DNA from: Stenocarpella maydis
Taxonomy: Eukaryota; Ascomycota; Sordariomycetes; Diaporthales; Diaporthaceae
DNA length: 64,000 nucleotides
Assembly: GCA_002270565.1 (NCBI GenBank)
Contig: NQMI01000054.1
Location: 62,001 to 126,000 of the forward strand
Reading direction: 5' to 3'
Shown here: positions 1 to 9,689 of the stretch, in pieces
Layout of the letters: every line of letters begins with the position of its first letter
How positions within the stretch are numbered: position 1 is the first letter of the stretch
Notes under the pieces: model-generated
What the model was told of the DNA's origin: nothing
The model's input: only the letters and a program-made list of their open reading frames with translations
Databases searched by the model: none
Translations under genes and position numbers: made by a program

Positions 1-916
1 TACATCATATTCCCAGGGTAAATTAGGTAGGCCACAGATGGAGCAACATGTGATAGGGGCAAGCAATTTTGTGAAGGCTATAGTTGGTCCTTGTAGAGAG
101 CAACGAGACGTTGTCCAAAACACTCTAGCTTGGGCCAAATGCTGTGTGCAGATAAGGCCTACAAGCTGTCGTCATGGTGTGGCCAAGGCCAGGCATGTGG
201 TTACCGCAGCTGCACCTGAAGTTCCGGACCGGCTTCGGATGGACCTCCGTGCCGCGTTGCTAATTTGAATCCCTGCTGTGCTCCCAGTTCAACCCAGGTT
301 AAGGGAGCCGATGGCGGTCTCTCTTTATCCAGACAGTCGCGGGTTGAGTTGTGCCAGAATGATACCGATCCAGGCCCCTGCCCTCCTTAACAAGGAGGGT
401 GGGATGAAAGGGTGTGTTGGCACCAGCTTGAGCCTTTGGAGACAGGCAGCCAAACAGAGCATAGTGTGTTCTGTAGATTATCCGAGATCTCATTGGAAAT
501 ACATTGCAGAGGCCATTAAAGGACCGGACAGGGGATCACAGATCCGGATCCCATGCAAGTGGGAGGGACACAGATTTGTGGACCAGAAATACCTAAGTAT
601 GGACAGGGATTACAGATCCCGGAACCCATGTAAGTAGAGAGGGACACAGATCTGTGGACCAGAAATATGGACAAGGGATCACAGGTCTGTGAATATATGC
701 AGTGGTAAGGGGCCCAGACCACCTGTCTGTAGGCAAAAGCAGGGGCTGGGGCTCACGAATGTGTGGGTTGCGGTTGGGAATCAGCCATGACCCGGCGCCC
801 TGCCTCAGGGACAGGGCTATTGTGATGGAGTTCATATTATACGGAGACCCGGGGATGTGGGAAACATCAGGTTGCCTTACTTGCCTTACATGCAAACTAC
901 ACTTGGAACACACAGA
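1..916. other. Non-coding flank, no supported gene
   Basis: Several short open frames cross this stretch, but none has a domain, a convincing splice partner or a promoter, and they overlap on both strands. The only structure I see is the tandem repeat at about 527-696, listed separately. Confidence 0.5.
527..696. repeat. Imperfect tandem repeat, about 70-bp unit
   Basis: Two diverged units lie head to tail (about 527-600 and 601-668), followed by a partial third to about 696. Each has the order GACAGGG, then ATCACAGATCC or ATTACAGATCC, then CCCATG, then GGGACACAGAT, then TGTGGACCAGAAATA. Each full unit contains a version of the 12-bp palindrome CACAGATCTGTG (569-580 diverged, 645-656 perfect), which recurs in other repeats at 2,860-3,705. 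Confidence 0.75.
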
Positions 917-1755
917 ATGACAGAAGACGGTCTTTTCCAGCTCATTGACGGGTGGGCTGCCTGTGTTTTAGCCAACATAGCTGTCGTTTTGTGGTTCGCC
1001 TACCGCGTGGATCAATCGTCTTCCTGGGTTCACCTGCGAATGCCCTGGATGACATGGGAGCTTTCCTATCTCCTTCCTCTAGTTTCTTTATTGCCAACCT
1101 TCTCACTCGCGATCACGCTTCAGTTAAGCTGGGGCATCAAGAACACTAGGACAGCTGGGCTTTTTCATCCCATATCCGTGGCTTTGCGGGCCACCTGCAT
1201 GTTTGTGACTGCCATTCCCGAGGTAAGGTTTGAAGACCCCTAACACTGCACGACTACTGATTTATTCGCTAGTTCTACGAGACCGTTCTCCCTCTTCTTG
1301 ATGGTAGTTTGAGACGACGCCATTGGGAACTTCCACACGACATCATCTTATCAAGGAGCATACTTCTATATTGTGCTATTGTCATTGTTCAATTTGGGCT
1401 TTTGAGTCTGGGCATATGGGAGCTGGTTGATTCGAATCGTGACCTCACTGCAATGCCGCTTGTACTGATGCGAGCGTTTATTAGTGTTGCATCTCTCTGT
1501 CTTCTCTGGCGTTTCCGGAACCACAGTTCTTCCAGGCGTATGTTCACGGTAGCATCAATCTCCTTCCTTATCACCACAATTTCAGTGGTCTTGTTGGCTT
1601 TCGCAGCAAATAGGATGCTGCCTGTTACAGTATCTCCTCAATGCCTTCTTTGTGTGCTTACATTGGGGCTTAAATGGTCTGGGAGCGGAGACCGTCCTTC
1701 CGACACCCTGACATCTTTGGGAACTCAGGAAAGATTGTTCTACATGTTAAGATAG
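917..1755 (+). CDS. Hypothetical multi-pass membrane protein (2 exons)
   Basis: Exons 917-1222 and 1273-1755 join in phase 0 across a 50-bp intron (donor GTAAGG, branch CTGAT, acceptor CTAG) to give about 262 residues. The product is dominated by five or six hydrophobic segments (for example WAACVLANIAVVLWFAY near residue 14 and ILLYCAIVIVQFGLLSLGI in exon 2) separated by short charged loops. No family motif is visible. The layout recalls the N-terminal TMD0 region of ABCC transporters, but no nucleotide-binding domain follows, so that is only a resemblance. The last 40 residues look less natural, so a further intron or truncation is possible. It stands alone beside repeats. Confidence 0.6.
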
Positions 1756-2420
1756 AATGCATCCACTGGAAATATCATTGCAATGTACTCTCACCACTCC
1801 TGTCTTCTAATCTGTCAATTCTCAGGACGAAAATTAAATCTGTAATCACGAACAAGGAAACCAGAGACTAACATTGGCGTGTTGGAGCACGCGAACATGA
1901 TCACCGTCCATTGGGTCGGAAACACCCAGGTCTGCCCACGCCCTAGGAAACACCCAGACACCCAGCCGCCCTGTCCACCCATTCTGAAGCCCTCCTAGCC
2001 CGCCGACACATTTGCACCATCCCACAGTCGCCCATCACGGAGACCCAGTGACTCGGGCAAACTGAGAAGGACACCAGCTCCGAGCTCCTATGGTGCTTTG
2101 TGTTGGGCTGCTGATCCCTGGGGCTTTTTTAGTTACATTGTGAGAGCAGGCCCCTATTTCCCACATAACAAGTCACCGAGCACGAAGCCGTATCCCTAGC
2201 CTCAAGCCAGCCCATAGATGTAGCAACCTCCGCATGGAGAGGTAGAGATGTCTCACTATTGGCGTTCTGCTGTTGTGATGAGAGGAAGGGCCAATCACCC
2301 ACCTTCGTCTGCCTCTGTGCACAAACCTGTCATTATTATTCCTTGTCAGGAGGCCCAGGAGTGACGTGTCATGGTCCTGAAGCAGCTCGGCTGCAGCAGG
2401 GCCTGTAATGGGTGCGCACT

Positions 2421-2965
2421 TGCCTCCTGCAGCCGGGGGGATCCGGAATCAGACCGGTGCCACACCTTCATGTGGTAACGGCACAGTCCCGTCATTCGGC
2501 AGCTCAGGGAACAAAAGGAGATAACATCAGCATCCAGGGGTTTTATTCGTGGCTGGGGAACATTGGTTACGGCAAGGGAGTCACTGCTCTGTTGCGCATC
2601 TGCACCGCCGTGACAGCCAGCCTACAGCTCTTGGAGTTCCCATTGCCGCCATGCAGTCGACTGTGATCAACCACCGGTAGCGAGATACCTCCACTGTGCC
2701 GAACAAAATAGGCTCCTGTCCTGAAGCGCACGGGGCCGCCAGCCCAGAGTCACACCACCACTTTGTCCCGGTTCTCGTCATATCTCAATAGACGGCGGCT
2801 CCCTGACTAGCCTGGAACACCGATCTGACAGGTATAACCAACCAAGCAACACGTCATGGGCTCACAAATCTGTGGCCCCAGCCCCTAGTCCCACAGAATG
2901 GACTGTGCTGTTACCACACGAAGGTAGCGCCGGTCTGATCCTGGATCCCCCGGCTGCAGGAGGCA
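2421..2965. mobile_element. Putative non-autonomous element with about 68-bp inverted termini
   Basis: The left end (2421-2488) begins TGCCTCCTGCAGCCGGGGG. The right end (2901-2965) is its imperfect reverse complement, finishing CCCGGCTGCAGGAGGCA. Matching continues inward through the GATCC, CGGTCTGAT and TGTGGTAACGGCACAGTC segments, with scattered mismatches. The roughly 410-bp core has no convincing coding frame. No clear target-site duplication is visible, so this may be a diverged MITE-like element or simply a large inverted repeat. Confidence 0.6.
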
Positions 2966-3030
2966 AGGTATAACCAATAAGCAACATTATCATGGGCTCA
3001 CAGATCTGAGGCCCCTAGCCCCTACTCACG
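2829..3030. repeat. Direct repeat, two copies of about 60 bp
   Basis: The segment from AGGTATAACCAA through ATGGGCTCACAAATCTGTGG to AGCCCCTAGTC (2829-2893) recurs at 2967-3030 with a few substitutions. The second copy starts just outside the right end of the inverted-repeat element, so the two structures share a boundary. Both copies carry a variant of the CACAGATCTGTG palindrome. Confidence 0.7.
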
Positions 3031-3329
3031 CCAAGAACAACTATAGGTGGCGCCAGAAGGTGGCCGGCTGGAGATAATGGTTCAGAGAAGTACATTTGGT
3101 GGGACAGGGGGCCGTTTTGGGAAATTGAAACGCCGTGAGGTTCCTTCTGAAAATAACTGCTGGTGGCTTGCACACTCACTCATCCGGATGAGTGGACGAG
3201 TGTTGAAGGCTTCATGGGTCTGTCCTCCAGGCGTGACGCCTCCTTCTCCTCTGATCTTGCCTACGCAGGCCTTGTGTGCCATTTCCAAACTTCTCTCACT
3301 CACCAGGTTTGACTCAGGGATGCATGGTC

Positions 3330-3540
3330 ATTTAAAAATTGGCTGATAATGTGTGGCAGCCAGGAATAAAGCTACCAATTAGAAGCTGGCCAGATTGTGC
3401 CCGTATAAAAGTTGGCTGCAGCCCCTTATATTGCCTGCATGCAACTAGATAAGGATGGCGTGGAGTGGTTCCATCTCTTTTTGTTACACGACAAAACCTG
3501 GCTGCGAATTCTGCCAGCAGAAAAGTTGGCCTGCAGCCCC
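3330..3540 (-). repeat. Dispersed repeat, copy 1
   Basis: The stretch AGCCAGGAAT, CCAATT..AAGCTGG, AAAAGTTGGCTGCAGCCCCT, TGCATGCA, GGAGTGG, TGCCAGCAGAAAAGTT matches, by eye at about three quarters identity, the reverse complement of 10,030-10,210. It appears to be a relic of a repetitive family. No protein-coding signal accompanies it. Confidence 0.6.
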
Positions 3541-3590
3541 TAGTGCATGCATGCAACCAGCTTGGGATTTCATGGTCCTGATCATAGGTT

Positions 3591-3705
3591 CACAGATCTG
3601 TGGCCCTTAGCCCCACATATTCGCAGTTTCATGGTGGTTCACAGATCGGGGCCCTAGCCGTATATTCGCAGTTTCATGCTCCCATCGTGGGCTCACAGAT
3701 TTGTG
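3591..3705. repeat. Short direct repeats carrying a 12-bp palindrome
   Basis: Three spaced copies of a TCACAGAT-centred motif (3591-3602, 3640-3651, 3694-3705) alternate with two copies of ATATTCGCAGTTTCATG. The first copy is the perfect palindrome CACAGATCTGTG. Each is followed by a G/C-rich GGCCC or GGGCC and a CCCTAG-like trinucleotide run, as at 2863 and 2999. Confidence 0.65.
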
Positions 3706-4556
3706 GCCCCCTACATGTTTGATCTCGGTTTTACAGGGCCACATCTGTCGCCATCCCAAGTAATCCATCTTATGCCTTATATGCAATTATGGCTACCAAC
3801 TCAGGCAGTTGGATATCTGTTCACTACACCATTCTTTAGAACAAAATTAATAAGCTTCTTTTAAATATACCCAAGCATTATGAGCTCTTAGGTCAGCCAG
3901 GCATTAGCCAATAAAAGCTGTGGGATAAGTCTCTTACTGAAATTCTCACTCACATCAAAACTAACTTGTTTGTTTAATTACTAAATAACCCCTTTTAATC
4001 TTCAGTTTACTAATAGTGCGATAGAGTTGAAGTAGTAGACGTTAAGGAGCGACAAATCTGGGAGTGCGGCCTTTGCAACTTAAGTGTTAAAGAAGGTGAA
4101 GAAGACAGTGCAAGACAGTTGTTAAGCTCTGTGAAGCTCAGGAGGGCTATGAACGAAGTCTTAATAGGATGGCTGTCACTTCTTAAAGAACAGGCAGAGG
4201 GCAAATGCCCGACTTGGCAACTAGAGCAGCTGTTCCCTGATCACCCGGCCGCTCTGATTGCCATTCTCCAGAGCTTTGATTAGGAAGGTGAATAGAAGGA
4301 ACGGGACCAAACTTCGACAGTATGCAGTTAGCAGCGCCGTCGGGGTGTACAATGATGCACTGGCTCCTGAGGCTTACCTAGTTGCATGGGGGGGATAGTC
4401 AGCATGCTGGTCTGACGCGCGGTTGGCGCTGCTAACGCCCAAAGCCGGGCTCACGGTACCGCCCGCTTCATGGCAGCATTATCCTGGTGCCAGGCGGCAG
4501 GACCAGTTTAGCGTGTGGTAGGACACCAGGAACCTGGATGTAGGCTTCTCTTATAG

Positions 4557-4563
4557 TATATAA
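4557..4563 (+). promoter_or_regulatory. Probable TATA box of the 4641 gene
   Basis: TATATAA lies 78 bases before the ATG of the 4641 reading frame, within TTATAGTATATAAGCC. Spacing and sequence are typical of a fungal core promoter and support that gene being real. Confidence 0.5.
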
Positions 4564-4640
4564 GCCGACCAGAGTTGTATAATCAGAAAAGTTTTGCAAA
4601 ACAGCCTAAAAATATCCCGTAGAAGACCATCAGCGGTGCT

Positions 4641-5333
4641 ATGGACGAACTAATATTGAATTTTGAGCTGATGAGCCTAAATCACACACCTATGGAGATC
4701 GATTGGCAGGCAGACTTAGATAGAGAAGCATCGCAGGCTGCCCAGAGACGCCAACTGTCAAAGGCTCGCGTTCGACCGCGGCGGCGCAGGGCAGCTCGGC
4801 TGGACCGGGTAGGCCTGGCTGTCCTTTGCAGCCGACTGCTGCAGGCGGACGCGATGGCGCATTTTGTCTGCAACTACAAGTATGCGCTGGACCAGTGGGT
4901 ATCCTTACAGACGGGGACAGCGCTGCCTGAAGATGCCAGAAGCTCAGATGCCCGTGTCGTCGCAGCGTTTAGGATGCTGGACAATGCTATGGCGAAGGAG
5001 CAGGGCATGCTCTCGCGGCTGGCGCACGTACAGCTCATCTGCATGTTCAGGGAGCTCGAAGAGAGAGTGGCCGCAGACAGACAGCGCGGCCAGATTTCTC
5101 GAGATGCCGGTTATCGAAATGCAAGCATTGCACTGGATATCTACGTGAGCGCCCAGGACGGGCCACGAGAAGCGCCAGCCCTGAGACGTGCGCTCCTTGA
5201 GAGGAAGCGCGTAGGGCGGCGCTGGACCACGCTGGCTGGTCCATCTCCACTGTTCCTTCTGGTGTACTCCCCCGAGACCGAGGTAGTGGTGTGCGTCTCC
5301 AACCCCAAGGGCGCAGATTCTCTACTGACGTAA
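4641..5333 (+). CDS. Hypothetical helical protein, 230 aa
   Basis: This intact frame is GC-richer than its surroundings and has a TATA box 78 bases upstream. The protein has an acidic start, a strongly basic patch (RVRPRRRRAARLDR, residues about 44-57), then a long stretch that looks alpha-helical with conserved-looking Leu/Ala heptads. No family is recognised. The end is uncertain: a GTAAGC donor overlaps the last codons (5330), and a CCGCAG acceptor at 5402 would add a short exon to 5454 ending in APADLVRLCVLLAQAP, giving 246 residues in frame. Both versions are plausible. Confidence 0.6.
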   Translation: MDELILNFELMSLNHTPMEIDWQADLDREASQAAQRRQLSKARVRPRRRRAARLDRVGLAVLCSRLLQADAMAHFVCNYKYALDQWVSLQTGTALPEDARSSDARVVAAFRMLDNAMAKEQGMLSRLAHVQLICMFRELEERVAADRQRGQISRDAGYRNASIALDIYVSAQDGPREAPALRRALLERKRVGRRWTTLAGPSPLFLLVYSPETEVVVCVSNPKGADSLLT

Positions 5334-6045
5334 GCATAGGAAAAACTTTGCCAAGTTTGACGACGCTATACTTGGTATGGCTGCGGCGGAGATGTCCCGC
5401 AGGGCCCCAGCCGACCTCGTGCGTCTTTGCGTGCTCCTGGCACAAGCGCCATGAAGTTGACCATTGACCCGGCTGGAACAGCTGATTTGATAGGCCGCTT
5501 TGTGGGGCCAATCCCTATACCGCGGCTAGAGCGGTTTTCGTCGTGGCCTGTTTTGTGGCCTGTTTTGTGACCGTTTCGTTGTGCCATTTCGTTGTGCCAT
5601 TTCGTTGTGACCATTTCGTTGTGACCAATTCGTTGTGACCATTTCGTTGTGACCTCGTGGTGAAGGTCCCCTTAACTGTACGGAGACTGAGTACTTAAGT
5701 AGTTAATAGTTGGACACGACCGGTCGGGGCTGAGAATAGAGATCCCCCAGTGGATCGGAGCGCGCAGGCCGCCCCTAGCTTACATAATACACGTTTATGG
5801 CACGCTAAATTTCAATGAGTGCCCGAGAATATTGGTGCCACCATCACGAAGCAAGGATGCTAATCTTATCATTGCCGGACACAATATTAATCCGCAGGTG
5901 AGACGCCCGCCTACCTTGGTCGATTATCTCGCACCTAAATAGGCTTAAAACCCTGCTGGCTGCAGCAACCTACAACTCATCTTTTCCACTAACAGACAAA
6001 TCAAACCACCAATCCTATCAAGATAATTCCACTTCCTCAGATAAG
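5334..6045. other. Intergenic, contains a 16-bp tandem array
   Basis: Apart from a possible terminal exon of the upstream gene (to 5454) and the tandem array at 5543-5655, the interval holds only a promoter-like, pyrimidine-rich run before the small gene at 6046. No other gene is supported. Confidence 0.45.
5543..5655. repeat. Tandem array, period about 16 bp
   Basis: Six or seven units resembling ATTTCGTTGTGACC follow one another. The left units degenerate toward TTTTGTGGCCTG. The units differ by one or two bases, as in a minisatellite. No coding frame runs through it in a meaningful way. Confidence 0.8.
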
Positions 6046-6218
6046 ATGTTTGCTTCCAGTCGACTCGAGCGCGTTGGCCATGACCGTGAATGCGAAAGCT
6101 GTAAGGGTACGGGCAAAATTAAGGGTATTTACAATTGCCCAACTTGTGGTGGCTCAGGGTGAGAGACCTCCGACGTATGACGCGCGATAGCCTTCTAATG
6201 TATTTTAGGGAGGGCTGA
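6046..6218 (+). CDS. Spliced 40-residue DnaJ-type zinc-finger miniprotein
   Basis: Exons 6046-6158 and 6209-6218 join across a 50-bp intron (donor GTGAGA, branch CTAAT, acceptor TTTTAG) to encode about 40 residues. The core holds two CxxCxGxG motifs, CESCKGTG and CPTCGGSG, the metal-binding signature of the DnaJ cysteine-rich domain. Here there are only two rather than four, enough for one zinc site. There is no J domain and no other domain. A pyrimidine-rich leader precedes the ATG, as in fungal transcripts. The role is unknown; a small zinc-dependent protein-binding module is a reasonable inference. Because it is so short, the model needs transcript support. Confidence 0.5.
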
Positions 6219-7208
6219 TTCTAATGTGCCAAATAATTGTTGTGGGCGGTTGACAGATCTATATGATGAAGATAAACTCGGGTTCGGATCAGCCTACTGC
6301 TTCCAAACGGAACGCTCCGGCTCGGTTGTCAAGTTGCTTGTGGTTTTCACCTTGAAGGGGGCGGAAATTAAGGATTGATATGTACACATGCAAAATTCAA
6401 GTACGCCGTCACGCCGAGACCCTAGCTTTGCCATTATCGACAGTCGGGCTGGCTCTGGTTCTCGCAATGCGCTTGTCCTTCCTACCTAATGCGGGGAAGC
6501 TTGGCCTTTGCGGTTTGATAGGCCGACCGTGAGAAGGCTGAACGGCACTTCATTATGGGCGACTGATAAGTGTGAGGAGACCATTCCGTAGTGTGCTGAA
6601 ATCCTCTTGCGTCTGGGCGGCGAGATGTAGAGCGACTTGGACAGACGGGCCTGACGGGGCGGTTTTGAATTGGAATCTTACAGTAGCACAGGCAGGGAGG
6701 GCATGGAATGGGGAGCCCTGCGGGAAGGGCCCTACCCTCGTCCAGCTGGCACCGCGCTTCGGGGGGACGGGAAAAAGCAAACGGCGTGGGACGGCTGCTC
6801 ATCCCCTTTAGCCTGTCGAAAATGGCAGACGCATGACCTCCTCAATTTCCCTTCCCCGCCCACTTTTTATTGGTCTAGTTTCGCCCATCTGCGCCAGTTG
6901 ATCCCGGGGGAGGCTCGACTGCCCAGCTGCTGGTTGGATGGGATGCAACCTTGGTAACCCAGCATCGGAAGGCGCCGGGGCGGGGTCTGTTCGGACCTCA
7001 TAACCGAGGGCTTCCGGCCACACGGCCCGAGATCCTGTAGGGCCACAGCCTCTTGAACAAGTGTACCGATATTACCGCCGGCTGCAACACAGCCTCTACG
7101 CAATACAAGGAACATCTTTTATCCAGAACCCGAGGCAGCTGCTCTGAAATTTTCCAGCGGGGACGACAGGGGTGCTGTCTCTGTCACAACCGTTCGCCAT
7201 CGCCAAAC
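6219..7208. other. Intergenic, nothing recognised
   Basis: Overlapping open frames on both strands between about 6480 and 7115 are short, mutually exclusive and without domain signal. The last 150 bases before 7209 are likely promoter and leader of the next gene. Confidence 0.4.
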
Positions 7209-7960
7209 ATGTCAGGATTTACACAAATGGCAGAGCATGCTCTTGCTGGTGATGGCTTTCTGGAACTAGATGCACCGGGTATAGGAGACTCTATACTAGA
7301 GTTGGACCGGCAGGGCTTCCCTTTGGCATCTGAGCAGGGCCTGGACTTCCTCCGGCAACATGTCCTTGACGACAAGGTAAGTACTTTTAAATGACTACAT
7401 GGGCACAACTAACAAATCCTAGAGAATCACATCCATCATAGATTCTGCCTTCCCTGATGGGTGTGTGATCGCGCATTTCTTGAGATATCAAGCGTATTCT
7501 GGCAAGGCTGTGAGTTTGTGGCGGAGGCTTGGTCCTGAAGCTAAGCGGCACGCTCTCGTGGTGCATTTCTTGCCCAAGGGATCTCGGGTCAACTACATAC
7601 GAGGATCTCATCTCCTCGAGTTGTCTTTGAAGGACGGGAGCCGATCGCTGTGGGAGGCACCTGCGGCAGAATTAGTGGCACAAACAGGGTGTGAGGAAGT
7701 AAAGAAACACTTCAAAGACGGAGGGCTGTAAGTGGAACTCTTATATTCCTAATAACGTTCTAACTTGAAATAGGGTTATTCTTGATACACGAACCCTGTA
7801 TATTATGGAGGAAGTATATGTGATCAAGTGTGAAATTACAACACAGGACATTGCGAATGCCTGCAAGTGGGAAAAGATGATATTGCCGAGAACAAAAGCC
7901 ATAGAGGACAAGCTCGCTGCTATCCAAAGCACCAAAATCCGAATCAATGCAACTTTCTAG
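7209..7960 (+). CDS. Hypothetical protein, 3 exons, 219 aa, possible beta-barrel fold
   Basis: Exons 7209-7376, 7423-7727 and 7774-7960 join across introns of 46 and 46 bp (donors GTAAGT, GTAAGT; acceptors CCTAG, AATAG) to give 219 residues. The middle section alternates beta-like strands and contains HFLPKGSRVNYIRGSHLLEL, which resembles the PGSH-type segment of phytanoyl-CoA dioxygenase-like double-stranded beta-helix proteins. The HxD iron ligands are not clearly present, so an enzyme call is not justified. The gene ends 27 bases from the 3' end of the convergent zinc-finger gene. Confidence 0.7.
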
Positions 7961-7986
7961 CAAACAACAACAACATCCGCTAAGCA

Positions 7987-9134
7987 CTAGAATGGCCGGT
8001 TGGTCATTGACTCGACAAAGTTGTGTATCTCAGCGTCGAGAGAGCCAGTGGGGTCATCCTTTGCTGGCGGGATATTTGTTTTGCCGTGAACAGAAGAGAA
8101 GAGTTGCATCATAAAGGCCACATCATCTTGCTGTGAGGCCGCCGTGCCGGGCATGTTCAGTTGTATCGGAAAGGGCGCGTTTTGCTGAGGGGGCGCCGTG
8201 CCATGCATATCCAGCTGTGTCGGAAAGGGCGGCGTATTTTGCAGGGGGGGCGCCGTGCCGGGCATGTTCAGTTCTCTCGGACGGGGCAGCGCATTTTGCT
8301 GGGGGGCCGCCGTGCCATGCATGCCCAGCTGTGTCGGAAAGGGCGGCGTATTTTGCGGGGGGGGCGCCGTGCCGGGCATGTTCAGTTCTCTCGGACGGGG
8401 CAGCGCATCTTTCTGAAGGGCCACGTTGCTGTTGCCTGACCTGCCCCTCTTTGATTGTCCGCGGTTCTTTGATTGTCCAAGATTTGCGGCATCTGGTAGC
8501 CTCTTTTTAGACCTCGTCAAGTTTTCTTTGCACGGGGCCCTATCGACCTCGGGTGATGGTGTACTCAGGCCCAATGCCTTCAGGAGTTTGAGTTCGGATA
8601 TTTCAGCCAATTCTTCACATATCTGCTTTAAATAGTTACTCTTTATCTTGCCTGCTGCTTCCTCGTCGTGGTAAGTTTTGACGTGTCTGTCAAATGTGCT
8701 GACGGAGGTGAACAGGTCAAAGCAGCAGACACAGACCTCACGACAGTCGACGTCTATTGGGCAAACGTCAGATAGTAATGGTGAGAGCATGATGCAGAAT
8801 CTTACGTGTCTGATAGTGTCGCTTGAGAGATGACCATTTATTAAACGGGTTTGCGCATGCCGGGCAACAGAGTTGGTTTGGTGGCCGGACGACTTCGTTT
8901 TGGACAACGCCGACTTGCGATGCGGATGCGACAATAACTCGAGAGTGCGTCTGGCATTTTTCCAATTGAGCTTGCAAGTTTCGCTCTCGGACCTGAATCA
9001 TGTCAGCCCAATAACCGTTGTGATAAGCAGGAGTTTCTGACTCGATATTCGTCAAGATGCTCACACAATTGATCCTCCGTCATGAAGAAGGCGAAGCAGG
9101 TACATTGCCATTGAACACAAGTTGACGATGACAT
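7987..9134 (-). CDS. C2H2 zinc-finger protein with Pro-rich repeats, 348 aa
   Basis: Exons 9134-9042, 8992-8806 and 8753-7987 give 348 residues. The second intron (donor GTAAGA, acceptor AATAG) restores the first finger: C74-x2-C77-x12-H90-x3-H94, with H94 encoded across the junction. The second finger is C101-x2-C104-x12-H117-x4-H122. The first intron uses a weak GTCAGA donor, so the N-terminus is less sure. The C-terminal half has repeats of about 36 residues, each holding LPRPRELNMPGTAPP and PPFPTQL.MHGTA, visible in DNA at about 8140-8410. Two fingers plus a disordered Pro/Gln tail suggest a nuclear DNA- or protein-binding role, but no target is evident. Confidence 0.78.
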
Positions 9135-9689
9135 GGTGAGTGGGTGTGGAGAATGGAGGAAATAAGCGAGAGCTCCGAGGGGCATTAGTTGACCTTTACC
9201 TACTCCCGAGCATTATTATGTAATCACTGCCCCTAGCTGCCGAGTCCATGGGCCAGCGCTTGGCAACGTGAGATTTGCAACACCTCAGTTCAACCGCCGG
9301 CATGCTCAACTAACGTGATTCACACAGCGGAAGTGGCAAAGCCTGGCGGCTTGACAGAAGGCGGTTAACAACACTGATTATTCCAGATTTCATTGATTCC
9401 CGCTCTATCCCTATCCTAACCATCATATCAGTCGTATGTCTTGCACCCGCCGTTTAGATTGTCTGGAACTATATCTTTGCGCATGCTAAACTTATCGATC
9501 TTGTAGCTGGATGCGGGCGAGATGGCTAAGTTGTGTGCCTTGGTAGAGTCTCTGGTCTGGTAATGGATATTGTTCGCTCAGAAATGGTAAGACGGACTCC
9601 TTATCAGTCGAGGCCTTCCACGTGTTGACCTGAGGGAGGATGGATATAAGGCGTGTGGTTTGGGAGAATTCGCAATGACACGAGCAAAG

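Larger units (their letters stand above)
1756..4556. other. Gene-free repeat-rich interval
   Basis: I find no credible gene here. It holds an inverted-repeat element (2421-2965), a 60-bp direct repeat (2829-3030), a diverged copy of a repeat also found near 10,030-10,210 in opposite orientation, and copies of a 12-bp palindrome. Open frames of 60-100 codons overlap these repeats and look random. Confidence 0.55.

Noticed and set aside
917..1755. Calling the membrane protein an ABCC transporter fragment
   Set aside because: Only hydrophobic topology is similar; no ABC motif or linker sequence is present.
8133..8510. 125-codon plus-strand frame with Cys/Ala repeats
   Set aside because: It mirrors the Pro-rich repeat of the zinc-finger gene on the other strand, so its repeats are a by-product.
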